Made by a program: the position numbers and the translations under genes
In this document: positions 44,395-53,508 of the stretch, in pieces
Position numbering within the stretch: the first letter of the stretch is position 1
Layout: each line of letters opens with the position of its first letter
The notes under the pieces: generated by a model
The model's input: only the letters and a program-made list of their open reading frames with translations
The model's database searches: none
Told to the model about the DNA's origin: nothing
Source: Oscillospiraceae bacterium
GTDB taxonomy: Bacteria > Bacillota > Clostridia > Oscillospirales > Acutalibacteraceae
DNA: 64,000 bases
Direction of reading: 5' to 3'
NCBI GenBank assembly: GCA_015065725.1
Contig: SVPV01000003.1
Location: 1-64,000 of the forward strand

Positions 44395-46047
44395 GTGAAC
44401 GAATTTGATTTAATGGCGGATTTATTGTTACCGAATATTGATAAAACCCCCGATTATTATGAAGAAAAATATCCAGAAAGAAAACTCTCAGAGGGTGCAA
44501 GGGTTACACGTGTTGCCCCTAGTCCTACAGGTTACCTACATTTAGGAACATTATTTACTTCCCTTGTAAACCGTGTTACTGCAACCTCTACAGGCGGAAT
44601 TTTCTTTACAAGAATTGAGGATACCGACAAAAAACGTGAGGTTGAGGGCGGTATTGAGGATATTATAGACGGCCTTAATCGTTTTGGTATTAATATTGAC
44701 GAGGGTTTTGTAGATGGCAATCACGAAGAGGGCGTTTACGGTCCTTATCAACAAAGCCACCGTGCAGAGATATATCAAACCTATGTTAAGGATTTAATCA
44801 AAAAAGGGCTTGCATACCCCTGTTTTTGTACTGCAGAAGAATTGTCTGCTGTCCGCGAACAGCAGGAAGCCTCAAAAATACGTACAGGCTATCACGGAGA
44901 ATATGCAAAACACCGCAATATAACATATACGGAAGCCAAAGCGTTAATTGACGAGGGCAAACCTTTTGTTATAAGACTAAAATCACAGGGTAATGAGGAA
45001 AACCGCATAACCTTTGAAGATACAATTAAGGGTAAAATCGAAATGCCTCAAAATGACGAGGATTTTGTACTTTTAAAATCTGACGGCATACCCACATATC
45101 ACTTTGCACACGCTATAGACGACCATTTAATGCACACAACCCACGTTTTAAGGGGTGACGAATGGATTTCATCCGTACCTAAGCATATTGAACTGTTTAA
45201 ACTTTTAGGCTTCCGAGTGCCAAAGTTTGGCCACATAGCACCTATTATGAAGCTTGATAACGGTGCAAAACGTAAAATTTCAAAGCGTAAAGACCCCGAG
45301 GCTGCAGTTCATTTCTTTGCTGAAGAGGGTTATGATGCTGAAAGCGTTATCGAATATCTAATGACAATAGCTGCCTCCGATTTCGAGGATTGGCGTAGAG
45401 CAAATCCGACTGCGTCCTATAGAGATTTTAAATTTAACCTTAAAAAAATGAGCGTTTCGGGTGCACTTTATGACGAGAATAAGCTACTTGATGTCAGCAA
45501 GATAAAAATTGCATCTATGTCAAGTGCAGTAGTTTATGACAAGCTTACTGCTTGGGCAAAAGAGTTTGATAATGACTTCTATAATATTCTCACAAAAAAT
45601 CCCGATTACACAAAATCCGTTTTAGCAATTGACCGCGATGTTCCAAAACCGCGTAAGGATATTGCAAAATGGACCGATGCAAAGGATTATGTTGCTTATT
45701 TTTATGAAGAATTGTATACACCTTGCTTTGAGTTGCCCGAAAATATTAATCCTGCCGATGCAAAGGCATTTTTAGAGCAATATAAAAATGTATACGATGC
45801 TACCGACGACCGTCAAGCATGGTTTGATAAAATTAAGTCTTTATGCCCTTCCCTTGGGTTTGCAAGTGAGAGCAAGGAATATAAAGCTAATCCTGATGAT
45901 TTCAAGGGACAAGCCGGTGATTTGAGCACTGTGCTTCGTATCGCAATTACGGGACGTCGCAACACTCCTGACCTTTGCAGTATAATGCAGGTTTTAGGTC
46001 AAGCACGTTGTATTGATAGAATAAATGATATGATTAATTCAATTTAA
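44395..46047 (+). CDS. gltX: Glutamyl-tRNA synthetase
   Basis: A 550-aa class I synthetase, longer than the usual 470-500 residues. Class I motifs are APSPTGYLHLGT (HIGH variant at 49-52) and KISKRKDPEA (KMSKS loop). There is an N-terminal extension of about 35 residues, and the C-terminal anticodon domain is divergent. Since glnS follows, this enzyme probably charges only tRNA-Glu. The start is GTG 44395 with GAGGTG upstream. Confidence 0.93.
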   Translation: MNEFDLMADLLLPNIDKTPDYYEEKYPERKLSEGARVTRVAPSPTGYLHLGTLFTSLVNRVTATSTGGIFFTRIEDTDKKREVEGGIEDIIDGLNRFGINIDEGFVDGNHEEGVYGPYQQSHRAEIYQTYVKDLIKKGLAYPCFCTAEELSAVREQQEASKIRTGYHGEYAKHRNITYTEAKALIDEGKPFVIRLKSQGNEENRITFEDTIKGKIEMPQNDEDFVLLKSDGIPTYHFAHAIDDHLMHTTHVLRGDEWISSVPKHIELFKLLGFRVPKFGHIAPIMKLDNGAKRKISKRKDPEAAVHFFAEEGYDAESVIEYLMTIAASDFEDWRRANPTASYRDFKFNLKKMSVSGALYDENKLLDVSKIKIASMSSAVVYDKLTAWAKEFDNDFYNILTKNPDYTKSVLAIDRDVPKPRKDIAKWTDAKDYVAYFYEELYTPCFELPENINPADAKAFLEQYKNVYDATDDRQAWFDKIKSLCPSLGFASESKEYKANPDDFKGQAGDLSTVLRIAITGRRNTPDLCSIMQVLGQARCIDRINDMINSI

Positions 46048-46057
46048 GAGGTGCCTT

Positions 46058-47746
46058 ATGGAAGAAAAAAATATTGTTATGGAAGAAAACGTTAAACCGT
46101 CCAACTTTATTCACGATTTTATTGACGAGGATTTAGCTGAGGGCGTATACAAAAAAGTACAGACAAGATTTCCGCCCGAGCCTAACGGATATTTGCATAT
46201 CGGTCACGCAAAGGCAATCTGCATAGATTTCGGCACGGCACAAAAATACGGTGGAACCTGCAATTTGCGTCTTGATGATACTAATCCGACCAAGGAAGAC
46301 GTCGAGTATGTAGATGCAATTATGGAAGATATTAAATGGCTAGGATTTAAGTGGGATAACGTTTATTATGCTTCCGATTATTTTGATTATATTTACGAGT
46401 GTGCATTGAAGCTTATCGATAAAGGTTTAGCCTATGTAGATGAACTATCTCCCGACGAAATTCGTGAATACAGAGGAACCTTAACCGAACCTGGCAAGGA
46501 AAGTCCCTATAGAAACCGTCCTGTTGAGGAAACTAAGGATTTATTCCGCCGTATGACCGAGGGTGAATTTGAAAACGGTGCTATGGTATTACGTGCTAAA
46601 ATCGATATGGCGTCCTCAAATATAAATATGCGTGACCCTATTATCTACCGCATAATGAAAGCCACCCATCACCGTACAGGTGATAAGTGGTGTGTATATC
46701 CTATGTACGACTTTGCTCATCCGTTAAGCGACGCCAGAGAGGGTGTTACACATTCCCTTTGCTCTTTAGAGTTTGAAAATCACCGTCCGTTATATAATTG
46801 GTTTTTAGAGGCACTTGAAATTCCCGAAGCACCCCGTCAAATTGAGTTCGCACGTATGAACGTTAACTATACCTTAACAAGCAAAAGAAAGTGCTTGAAG
46901 CTTGTAAATGACGGTTTAGTAAGCGGTTGGAATGATCCTCGTATGGCTACCATTTGCGGTATGAGAAGACGCGGTTATCCTGCACCTGCTATTCGTGAAT
47001 TTGTTGATAAAATCGGCGTTTCAAAAGCATACAGCGTAATTGATTATGCCTTGCTTGAATCATGCGTTCGTGATTATCTTAACGAAAATGCAAATCGTGC
47101 TATGGCTGTACTACGTCCGCTTAAGATTATTATTGATAATTATCCCGAAGATAAGGTAGACGAAATCTCTGTAGACATAAACCCAAATAAGCCCGAGCTT
47201 GGTAAAACAACTGTTACTTTCTCAAAAGAAATTTATATTGAGCAAGACGACTTTATGCTTAATCCCCCTGGAAAATACTTTAGACTCTGTCCCGAAAAAG
47301 AAGTTCGATTAAAGGGTGCATATTATATTAAATACGCTTCACACGAAACTGATGAAAACGGCAATATAACCGCTGTTCACTGCACTTATGACCCAGAAAG
47401 CTTTGGCGGTGAAACACCCGACGGCAGAAAGGTTAAGGGTACTCTTCATTGGGTTAGCGTAAATAATGCAAAAGACATTACCGTAAGACTGTATGAAAGA
47501 CTGTTTAATGTTGAAAACCCAAGTGATGAAGAAGGCGTTTCGTCCTTTGCTGATAATCTTAACCCCGAGTCGCTAACAGTACTTGAAAACTGCAAAATTG
47601 ATGCTTCGTTTGCCGATTTCAAAGTGGGAGATACCTTCCAATTTATGCGTCAAGGCTATTTCTGTGTTGATACAGATTCTAGTGATGACAATCTAATTTT
47701 TAACCGCACAGTAGCACTTAAAGACTCATTTGTTAAAAAGGTGTGA
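46058..47746 (+). CDS. glnS: Glutaminyl-tRNA synthetase
   Basis: A 562-aa class I synthetase. The motifs are PPEPNGYLHIGHAK (HIGH at 47-50), RLDDTNPTKED, and LTSKRK as the KMSKS loop; the C-terminal half is the two-barrel anticodon-binding domain. GlnRS is not universal in Firmicutes, most of which use GatCAB. Its presence here beside gltX suggests direct Gln-tRNA charging. GAGGTG precedes ATG 46058, 10 nt after gltX. Confidence 0.95.
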   Translation: MEEKNIVMEENVKPSNFIHDFIDEDLAEGVYKKVQTRFPPEPNGYLHIGHAKAICIDFGTAQKYGGTCNLRLDDTNPTKEDVEYVDAIMEDIKWLGFKWDNVYYASDYFDYIYECALKLIDKGLAYVDELSPDEIREYRGTLTEPGKESPYRNRPVEETKDLFRRMTEGEFENGAMVLRAKIDMASSNINMRDPIIYRIMKATHHRTGDKWCVYPMYDFAHPLSDAREGVTHSLCSLEFENHRPLYNWFLEALEIPEAPRQIEFARMNVNYTLTSKRKCLKLVNDGLVSGWNDPRMATICGMRRRGYPAPAIREFVDKIGVSKAYSVIDYALLESCVRDYLNENANRAMAVLRPLKIIIDNYPEDKVDEISVDINPNKPELGKTTVTFSKEIYIEQDDFMLNPPGKYFRLCPEKEVRLKGAYYIKYASHETDENGNITAVHCTYDPESFGGETPDGRKVKGTLHWVSVNNAKDITVRLYERLFNVENPSDEEGVSSFADNLNPESLTVLENCKIDASFADFKVGDTFQFMRQGYFCVDTDSSDDNLIFNRTVALKDSFVKKV

Positions 47747-47750
47747 TTTT

Positions 47751-48497
47751 ATGAAGGTAAAATCTGTTTATGATTATTTGTGCGAGAAATTCCCGCTTGA
47801 TACGGCTTTAGACTTCGATAATGTAGGACTTCTTGTAGGCAGTCATGATTTTGAGGTTTCAGGCATTGTAGTGACACTTGACTGTGAAATAGATACTGTT
47901 AGATTTGCTGTTAAAAACGGTTGTAATTTAATTATTACACACCATCCTGTGATTTTTAACGGTATTAAAAATGTACTTGCAGGCAGTGTAGTCTATGAAC
48001 TTATTAAGAACGGTATTTCGGTAATTTCAATGCACACTAATATGGATTTTGCAACTGGCGGCGTCAATGATGCTTTTTGTAAAATTATGGGCTTTAATGA
48101 TATTGAAATTATTACTGCAAGCGACGGTGTTCAACTTCGAAAATGTAAAATTTCCCCCACCGCACCGCAAATGCTTGCTACAAAGCTAAAAGCGGTCCTT
48201 GGCGACGTTGTACGATATACCGAATGTTCTAGCTTAATTGAAAGTCTGCTGATTTGTACGGGCAGTGGCGGTAATTATTTAAATGATACTATTTTAAACC
48301 AATGTCAAGCACTAATAACTGCTGATGTTAAACACAATATTTTTATCGATTCTATTAATCAAGGAATTTGTGTATTTGATGCAGGACATTTTGCTACCGA
48401 AGACGTAATTGTAAAACCGCTTTCTGAAATGCTTATGAAGAAGTTTTATTCATTGAAGCTTCTTCCCTACCATTCTTCTAAAATTAAATCATATTAA
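47751..48497 (+). CDS. Nif3-like dinuclear metal centre protein (DUF34)
   Basis: A 248-aa protein of the Nif3/DUF34 family. Metal-ligand motifs are NLIITHHPVIF, SMHTNMDFATGGVNDAF and, near the C-terminus, DAGHFATED. Proposed roles include GTP cyclohydrolase-like hydrolysis or metal handling, none settled. I start at ATG 47751, with AAGGTG upstream, rather than at a GTG-type start inside the end of glnS. It is the last gene of gltX-glnS-nif3. Confidence 0.9.
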   Translation: MKVKSVYDYLCEKFPLDTALDFDNVGLLVGSHDFEVSGIVVTLDCEIDTVRFAVKNGCNLIITHHPVIFNGIKNVLAGSVVYELIKNGISVISMHTNMDFATGGVNDAFCKIMGFNDIEIITASDGVQLRKCKISPTAPQMLATKLKAVLGDVVRYTECSSLIESLLICTGSGGNYLNDTILNQCQALITADVKHNIFIDSINQGICVFDAGHFATEDVIVKPLSEMLMKKFYSLKLLPYHSSKIKSY

Positions 48498-48518
48498 TTC
48501 AATAAAAATTAATATATA

Positions 48519-48547
48519 CAAAAAAGCCACACCTTACGGTGTGGCTT
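48519..48547. terminator. Bidirectional terminator between the nif3-like gene and ugpC
   Basis: AAGCCACACC (48524-48533) pairs with GGTGTGGCTT (48538-48547) around a TTAC loop. Six T follow on the minus strand, ending the ABC ATPase transcript; it also ends the plus-strand unit. Confidence 0.88.
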
Positions 48548-48568
48548 AATTTGTTATTGTTTTGTGTA

Positions 48569-49711
48569 TTAGTTAGTGATAACAATCTCTGTATCCTTAT
48601 CAAAGAGATGGATTTTAGCTGTTTCAATAGCAACCTTAATTCTATCACCCGGACGGTCGGTAGAATCAGGAGATACACGTGCAACAAGAGGATGACCCTC
48701 ACTGTCAAGATATAGATAAGTTTCAGCACCCATAAGCTCGGAAACTTCAAGATTAGCCTCAACAACGCCCTCAGGGTTAGCGGCAATCAATTCTTCCTCG
48801 TTATGAATATGCTCAGGACGAACGCCTGCAATAACTTCTTTACCAACATAAGGAAGTAAACGGTCACCTTCGTTTTTAGAAGCCGGAAGCTTTAACTTGA
48901 ACTTAAGACCTGCTCTAGTCTTGGTATCTTCAGAACCAAACTCGATAAAGAAGTCATCGCCTTCTTTAAGAAGAACAGAATCAATAAAATTCATCTGAGG
49001 AGAACCGATAAAGCCTGCAACGAATAGGTTTGTAGGTCTATTATAAAGCTCATTTGGAGAAGCAACCTGCTGAATAAAGCCGTTCTTCATAACAACGATA
49101 CGTGTACCCATTGTCATAGCTTCTGTCTGGTCGTGGGTAACGTAAATAAATGTTGTACCTAAACGATGGTGAAGCTTAGAAATCTCGGTACGCATCTGTG
49201 CACGAAGCTTAGCATCCAAGTTAGAAAGCGGCTCGTCAAGTAAGAATACCTTAGGCTCACGAACGATAGCACGACCTAAAGCAACACGCTGACGCTGACC
49301 ACCGGACAAAGCCTTAGGTTTACGCTCAAGCAAATGTGTGATATCAAGGATGCGAGCAGCCTCTTCAACACGACGCTTAATTTCCTCTTTAGGAGTTTTT
49401 CTTAATTTAAGACCGAAAGACATATTGTCGTAAACTGTCATATGGGGATAAAGAGCATAGTTCTGGAAAACCATTGCTATGTCACGGTCCTTAGGAGTAA
49501 CATCGTTAACCAAACGGTCGCCAATGTAGATTTCACCGTCAGAAATCTCCTCAAGACCTGCAATCATTCTTAAAGTTGTAGACTTACCGCAACCGGAAGG
49601 ACCTACAAGAATGATAAATTCTTTGTCTGCGATTTCAAGGTTGAAATCGGAAACTGCAACTACACCACCCTGATAACGTTTATACACGTTACGTAATGAT
49701 AAACTTGCCAT
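48569..49711 (-). CDS. ugpC: UgpC/MsmK-type sugar ABC transporter ATPase
   Basis: A 380-aa ATPase. Walker A is [13 protein letters not shown], signature [17 protein letters not shown], Walker [17 protein letters not shown]; the C-terminal TOBE/MalK regulatory domain includes GVRPEHI. No sugar-binding protein or permease genes adjoin it. It fits the shared MsmK-like ATPase that serves several carbohydrate importers encoded elsewhere. Its own promoter and terminator support stand-alone expression. The exact sugars are unknown. Confidence 0.92.
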   Translation of the reverse strand: MASLSLRNVYKRYQGGVVAVSDFNLEIADKEFIILVGPSGCGKSTTLRMIAGLEEISDGEIYIGDRLVNDVTPKDRDIAMVFQNYALYPHMTVYDNMSFGLKLRKTPKEEIKRRVEEAARILDITHLLERKPKALSGGQRQRVALGRAIVREPKVFLLDEPLSNLDAKLRAQMRTEISKLHHRLGTTFIYVTHDQTEAMTMGTRIVVMKNGFIQQVASPNELYNRPTNLFVAGFIGSPQMNFIDSVLLKEGDDFFIEFGSEDTKTRAGLKFKLKLPASKNEGDRLLPYVGKEVIAGVRPEHIHNEEELIAANPEGVVEANLEVSELMGAETYLYLDSEGHPLVARVSPDSTDRPGDRIKVAIETAKIHLFDKDTEIVITN

Positions 49712-49753
49712 AAAAAGTGACCTCCTACAATATAGTTGAATTGACTACGTAAT

Positions 49754-49762
49754 TATAACACA
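49754..49762 (-). promoter_or_regulatory. Extended -10 promoter element of ugpC
   Basis: On the minus strand TGTTATAAT gives an extended -10 (TGn plus TATAAT) about 45 nt before the ATG. No good -35 is visible, as is usual for extended -10 promoters. AGGAGG lies just before the ugpC start. Confidence 0.5.
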
Positions 49763-49836
49763 ACATATGGAAAATTGCTAGACAAATTTCCGCCAATCTT
49801 CACAATGTAATTTTATTAAAACTACACAAACACATA

Positions 49837-50541
49837 CTAACAAAGTAATTCGACATCTTTTGATAAAATTTCAACACATTGACCAAAAAAGAGCTCTTTA
49901 GGAAGCTTTAAGTGGCCAACCGACTCTCTATGAAGCGAATTTACCCCTAAATCAAACACTCCAAACATTCTTTTTATTTGGTGATATTTACCCTCGGTAA
50001 TTGTTATTCGTGCGACATTCTTTGAAACTCGACATAGCTCGGCCGGCTTGCATTTTGTACCATCAGCAAGCACTATTCCCTCTGAAAAGCGAGCAATAAT
50101 TTCGTCGTTAATATCACCGTCCAATTCGGCTAAATAACACTTAGGAATATTTGATTTTGGTGAAATAACTCTATGTGCAAACTCACCGTCATCGGTAATT
50201 ATTAAAAGACCTGTGGTATCCTTATCGAGTCGACCGACAGGAAATAAGCCCTGCCTTTTAAGATTAGGCGGAACCAAGTCAACAACGGTATGCCTGTTTT
50301 TATCATTAGATGCTGAAAGTACACCCGACGGCTTATTCATAAGTATATAGATATACTTCTTATAGGTAATAGCTTGTCCATTATGTGTGATTTTATCAGC
50401 ATTAGGGTTTATAATAAGCGAACGGTCACGTATAACCTCACCGTTTACCGTGACAGTTCCCTTTTTTATAGCCAAATGTGCTTCGTTTCTTGAAACATTA
50501 AGTTGTGAAGAAATAAATTTATCTAACCTTAATTTTTCCAT
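49837..50541 (-). CDS. RsuA-family 16S rRNA pseudouridine synthase
   Basis: A 234-aa protein with an N-terminal S4 domain (KLRLDKFISSQLNVSRNEA). The catalytic domain holds GRLDKDTTGLLI (active Asp) and the late motifs ITEGKYHQIKRMFG and SLHRESVG. It isomerises uridine in small-subunit rRNA; the exact site is inferred from the family. I start at ATG 50541 (GGTG upstream). An earlier ATG at 50622 would overlap the DUF4830 gene and add a non-family N-terminus. Confidence 0.92.
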   Translation of the reverse strand: MEKLRLDKFISSQLNVSRNEAHLAIKKGTVTVNGEVIRDRSLIINPNADKITHNGQAITYKKYIYILMNKPSGVLSASNDKNRHTVVDLVPPNLKRQGLFPVGRLDKDTTGLLIITDDGEFAHRVISPKSNIPKCYLAELDGDINDEIIARFSEGIVLADGTKCKPAELCRVSKNVARITITEGKYHQIKRMFGVFDLGVNSLHRESVGHLKLPKELFFGQCVEILSKDVELLC

Positions 50542-50554
50542 TATTTCACCAAAA

Positions 50555-50995
50555 TTATTCTTTTTTAACAAGCGGAAGCATATCACCGTCAATACGAAGT
50601 GAGGATACATCACCGCCAACAATTAAACCATTATGTACTAAAAGATTTACAACCTTAAAATCTTCTGTATTATCAGAGATAACATTATAAGAATAACAAA
50701 TAACATTTTCACCGCGATATTTAGTAAGGTCGTACCCTGCTTTTAGTTGAACTTTATTATAGTTTTCGTAGACGTCCGAAAAACTGTACGGTATAAACAC
50801 CTGCTTTTCTGTCACTGAATCTTCGTCAACCGAAAAGCCCAGATTGCTTATAAAGTTAATTCTGTTTTTATGTGTATCGCCGTTCTTTTGTGTTATTTGA
50901 TAGCTTTTAAACTGTCCGAAAATTAAAATTGTTAATACGGTAGATAAAAGTAATAATGCCAAAACACGACGATTTAATATACAATAAATTCTCAC
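50555..50995 (-). CDS. DUF4830-like membrane-anchored protein
   Basis: A 146-aa protein with one N-terminal hydrophobic segment (about 9-27), so it is probably membrane-anchored facing out or secreted. The outer part has FISNLGFSVDEDSVTEKQVFI, then VYENYNKVQLKAGYDLTKYRGE, then LLVHNGLIVGGDVSS, a pattern I associate with the DUF4830 family of Clostridia. Function is unknown. It lies between ispF and the rRNA pseudouridine synthase in one run. The family label is from memory and moderately certain. Confidence 0.7.
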   Translation of the reverse strand: MRIYCILNRRVLALLLLSTVLTILIFGQFKSYQITQKNGDTHKNRINFISNLGFSVDEDSVTEKQVFIPYSFSDVYENYNKVQLKAGYDLTKYRGENVICYSYNVISDNTEDFKVVNLLVHNGLIVGGDVSSLRIDGDMLPLVKKE

Positions 50996-51035
50996 AAACT
51001 CACATCCAATTAAGAATATGAGTAAAATTCACCTA

Positions 51036-51506
51036 TTATTCCTCTAACAAACAAACAGCGTGAGCAGATATACCGAGTTTTTTACCTGTAAAGCCCAAAC
51101 CCTCTTCGGTGGTAGCTTTAATGTTAACACGAGAAATATCAATTTTTAAGTCTTCGGATATATTTTTTGCCATTTGTTCAATATATGGTGCCAGCTTTGG
51201 TGCTTGAGCAATTACTGTAACATCTATATTGCTGATTTTATATCCCTTTGCAGTAATCTTTTTTAAAACATTACGTAATAAAATTCTACTGTCAATATTT
51301 TTAAAATTCACATCAGTATCGGGAAAGTGTCTTCCGATATCACCAAGACCTGCGGCACCTAAAAGTGCATCGCAAATAGCATGCAACAGAACGTCTGCAT
51401 CAGAATGACCAAGCAAACCAGTGGTATGCGGAATATTAACACCGCCTATGATAAGCGGTCTACCCTCCACTAGTTTATGAACATCATAACCATGACCTAT
51501 ACGCAT
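51036..51506 (-). CDS. ispF: 2-C-methyl-D-erythritol 2,4-cyclodiphosphate synthase
   Basis: A 156-aa trimeric zinc enzyme of the MEP isoprenoid pathway. The metal-site motifs GHGYDVHKL and [21 protein letters not shown] and the C-terminal [15 protein letters not shown] are present. GGAGG lies 8 nt before ATG 51506; a longer version from 51542 would overlap ispD. It begins immediately after the ispD stop, and IspF acts two steps after IspD. Confidence 0.96.
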   Translation of the reverse strand: MRIGHGYDVHKLVEGRPLIIGGVNIPHTTGLLGHSDADVLLHAICDALLGAAGLGDIGRHFPDTDVNFKNIDSRILLRNVLKKITAKGYKISNIDVTVIAQAPKLAPYIEQMAKNISEDLKIDISRVNIKATTEEGLGFTGKKLGISAHAVCLLEE

Positions 51507-51507
51507 A

Positions 51508-52242
51508 TTATTCACCCTCCAAGATAGCACGAGCAACAACAATATCCTCAGGCGTTGTGATTTTTATGTTTTTATAGTCACCCATAACAATCTTAACATT
51601 ATAGCCACCCGCTTCCATAACAGAGGCATCGTCTGTTATGAAATTCTTATCGGCAATTTTCTCAGCGGCAGCTTTATATTTTTTAACATCTACACCTTGA
51701 GGTGTTTGTGCCGAGAAAAGAGTGTTTCTATCGGGCGTTTCTCTAACATTACCGTTTTCATTTGCGATTTTAACAGTATCCTTTACATGCACAGCACAAA
51801 CTGCGGCATCATAATTTTGAAGTGCTGCACATACGTTACCTATAACTTTATTATCTACAAAAGGACGGGCACCGTCGTGAATTAAAACCTTTTCATCAGC
51901 AACATCTAGCTTTTCAATGCCGTTTAAAACCGAAGAAAATCTATTAGCACCGCCAACTGTAATATCAGTAAGTTTTGTGATTTTATATTCAATAGAAAGT
52001 CTTTCCATCTCTAAAACATTTTCTTCACTTGTAACAAGAATGATTTTAGAAATTAGCGGTGATTTTTCAAATGCCATTAGCGTTTTTACTACAAGCGGCA
52101 TACCGCCAAAATCCAAAAACAGTTTATTTATGCCTTTCATTCGGCTAGAACTGCCCGCCGCAACTACAATAACAGGCAATTTATTATTTTCAAAACATTC
52201 AGTGCTGAACTGGAGTTCAAATTCGGTTTTTATCATATACAT
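51508..52242 (-). CDS. ispD: 2-C-methyl-D-erythritol 4-phosphate cytidylyltransferase
   Basis: A 244-aa nucleotidyltransferase making CDP-methylerythritol. It contains [17 protein letters not shown] (CTP loop), [12 protein letters not shown] and [11 protein letters not shown]. It has about 20 extra residues before the usual start, which may reflect start choice: ATG 52242 or 52236 are both close to a weak GGA site that is part of the tail of an upstream terminator. With ispF, dxs and ispA it supplies isoprenoid precursors. Confidence 0.95.
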   Translation of the reverse strand: MYMIKTEFELQFSTECFENNKLPVIVVAAGSSSRMKGINKLFLDFGGMPLVVKTLMAFEKSPLISKIILVTSEENVLEMERLSIEYKITKLTDITVGGANRFSSVLNGIEKLDVADEKVLIHDGARPFVDNKVIGNVCAALQNYDAAVCAVHVKDTVKIANENGNVRETPDRNTLFSAQTPQGVDVKKYKAAAEKIADKNFITDDASVMEAGGYNVKIVMGDYKNIKITTPEDIVVARAILEGE

Positions 52243-52248
52243 TCCATT

Positions 52249-52288
52249 CCAAAAAAAGACCGCATATCCACAGTGGATTTGCGGTCTT
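52249..52288 (-). terminator. Strong terminator directly ahead of ispD
   Basis: AAGACCGCA pairs with TGCGGTCTT, with an additional inner stem (ATCCAC / GTGGAT), between 52256 and 52288. Seven T follow on the minus strand (52250-52256 region). It lies 14 nt past the stop of the Cys-rich protein gene and its T-tract runs into the ispD ribosome binding region. Confidence 0.85.
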
Positions 52289-52301
52289 AAAATTTTAAAA
52301 A

Positions 52302-52748
52302 TTATTCTTCTTCACAATCGCAGCAACCGCAATCACAATCTTCATCATCACAGCAGCAGTCAAAATCAAACTCTAAATTTGTGCCGCAGTTAGGACAGTT
52401 GATGCCTTCTTCAGCGAGCATATCTTCATCAAGATAAATAATATCGTGACAAGCAGGACATTCAACCTCATAAACCTCGTCTTCACAGCAATCACAATCA
52501 CAGTCATCGTCATCACAATCACAGCAATCTTTGTATATAATATCTTCTAAAGAAGAAAGGTCCTCGTCTACTGCATCAATTTGTTCAGACATATCATCGC
52601 AAGCGTCCTCAATGTCGCATATTTCATCAGTAATGTCACCAAGAAGGTCTATAATAGCAGCAATGATTTTTCCCTCATTAGATTCGCTATCAAGCTTCAT
52701 ACCCTTAGCAAGACCTTTAATGTAAGCAACCTTTTCACAAATATCCAT
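52302..52748 (-). CDS. CD1247-type conserved clostridial protein with zinc ribbon and Cys/Asp-rich tail
   Basis: A 148-aa protein. The N-terminus (MDICEKVAYIKGLAKGM) and the acidic helical region up to about residue 70 resemble the CD1247 N-terminal domain family of Clostridia. The C-terminal half has 19 Cys: a zinc ribbon ECPACH ... NCPNCG flanked by two Cys/Asp clusters (CCDCDDDDCDCDCC, and CCCDDEDCDCGCCDC near the end). I start at ATG 52748 (GGAG seven bases upstream); an upstream in-frame start at 52817 lacks a ribosome binding site. Function is unknown; metal binding is inferred. Confidence 0.8.
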   Translation of the reverse strand: MDICEKVAYIKGLAKGMKLDSESNEGKIIAAIIDLLGDITDEICDIEDACDDMSEQIDAVDEDLSSLEDIIYKDCCDCDDDDCDCDCCEDEVYEVECPACHDIIYLDEDMLAEEGINCPNCGTNLEFDFDCCCDDEDCDCGCCDCEEE

Positions 52749-52860
52749 AATAATACTCCATTCTGCTGTCAATCTAATACACAAAAAAGGACAAAAGGGC
52801 AGCAACGATTTGTCCAATATGAAATTTATGCAAGCGGTAGATACGCATTACATATAAGAT

Positions 52861-53418
52861 TTACGCACGCTCCATATATTCGCCTGTACGAGTGTCAATA
52901 CGAATCATATCACCCTCATCAATGAAAAGAGGAACGCGGATTTCGCAACCTGTTTCAAGTGTAGCGGGTTTTGTAGCGTTTGTAGCGGTGTCGCCCTTGA
53001 AACCTGGGTCGGTTTGTGTAACCTGAAGTTCAACAAATGTTGGCGGCTCTACACCGAAAACCTTGCCCTTATATGATAAAATCTTACAAACCATATTTTC
53101 CTTTACGAACTTGAAGTTGTCACCAAGTTCAGAAGAATTAATCGGAACAAGCTCATAAGTTTCTTGGTCCATAAAGTAATAGAGGTCACCGTCATTATAA
53201 GAATACTCCATATCCTTACGCTCAACAAAAGCGGTCGGGAATTTTGCGGTAGGATTGTAACTCTTTTCAATTACAGAACCTGTAATTACATTCTTAGTTT
53301 TTGTTCTAACAAAAGCAGCACCTTTACCGGGTTTTACATGCTGAAATTCAACAACCTGTAAAACGTTGCCGTCCTCTTCAAAGGTAACGCCATTTCTAAA
53401 ATCTCCGGCACTAATCAT
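52861..53418 (-). CDS. efp: Elongation factor P
   Basis: A 185-aa, three-domain translation factor that relieves ribosome stalling at polyproline. The loop [12 protein letters not shown] carries Lys32, the residue modified in many bacteria (5-aminopentanol in B. subtilis). No modification gene is visible here. GGAGG lies before ATG 53418, so I use that rather than the in-frame start at 53433. It has its own consensus promoter. Confidence 0.97.
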   Translation of the reverse strand: MISAGDFRNGVTFEEDGNVLQVVEFQHVKPGKGAAFVRTKTKNVITGSVIEKSYNPTAKFPTAFVERKDMEYSYNDGDLYYFMDQETYELVPINSSELGDNFKFVKENMVCKILSYKGKVFGVEPPTFVELQVTQTDPGFKGDTATNATKPATLETGCEIRVPLFIDEGDMIRIDTRTGEYMERA

Positions 53419-53462
53419 ATTATCTTCCTCCAAAATAATTTTAAACTGTTATTTACTAAAAA

Positions 53463-53491
53463 ATTATAAAGCTTTTCTCCTAATTTGTCAA
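53463..53491 (-). promoter_or_regulatory. Full-consensus sigma-A promoter of efp
   Basis: On the minus strand: TTGACA (53486-53491), a 17-nt spacer and TATAAT (53463-53468), both perfect. It is 45 nt upstream of the efp ATG. It overlaps the region just after the tyrS stop, where no terminator is visible. Confidence 0.88.
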
Positions 53492-53508
53492 GGATTGGTT
53501 TATACAAA

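Noticed and set aside
50542..50622. N-terminal extension of the RsuA-like synthase
   Set aside because: It would overlap the DUF4830 gene and lies upstream of a good start at 50541 that matches the family S4 start.
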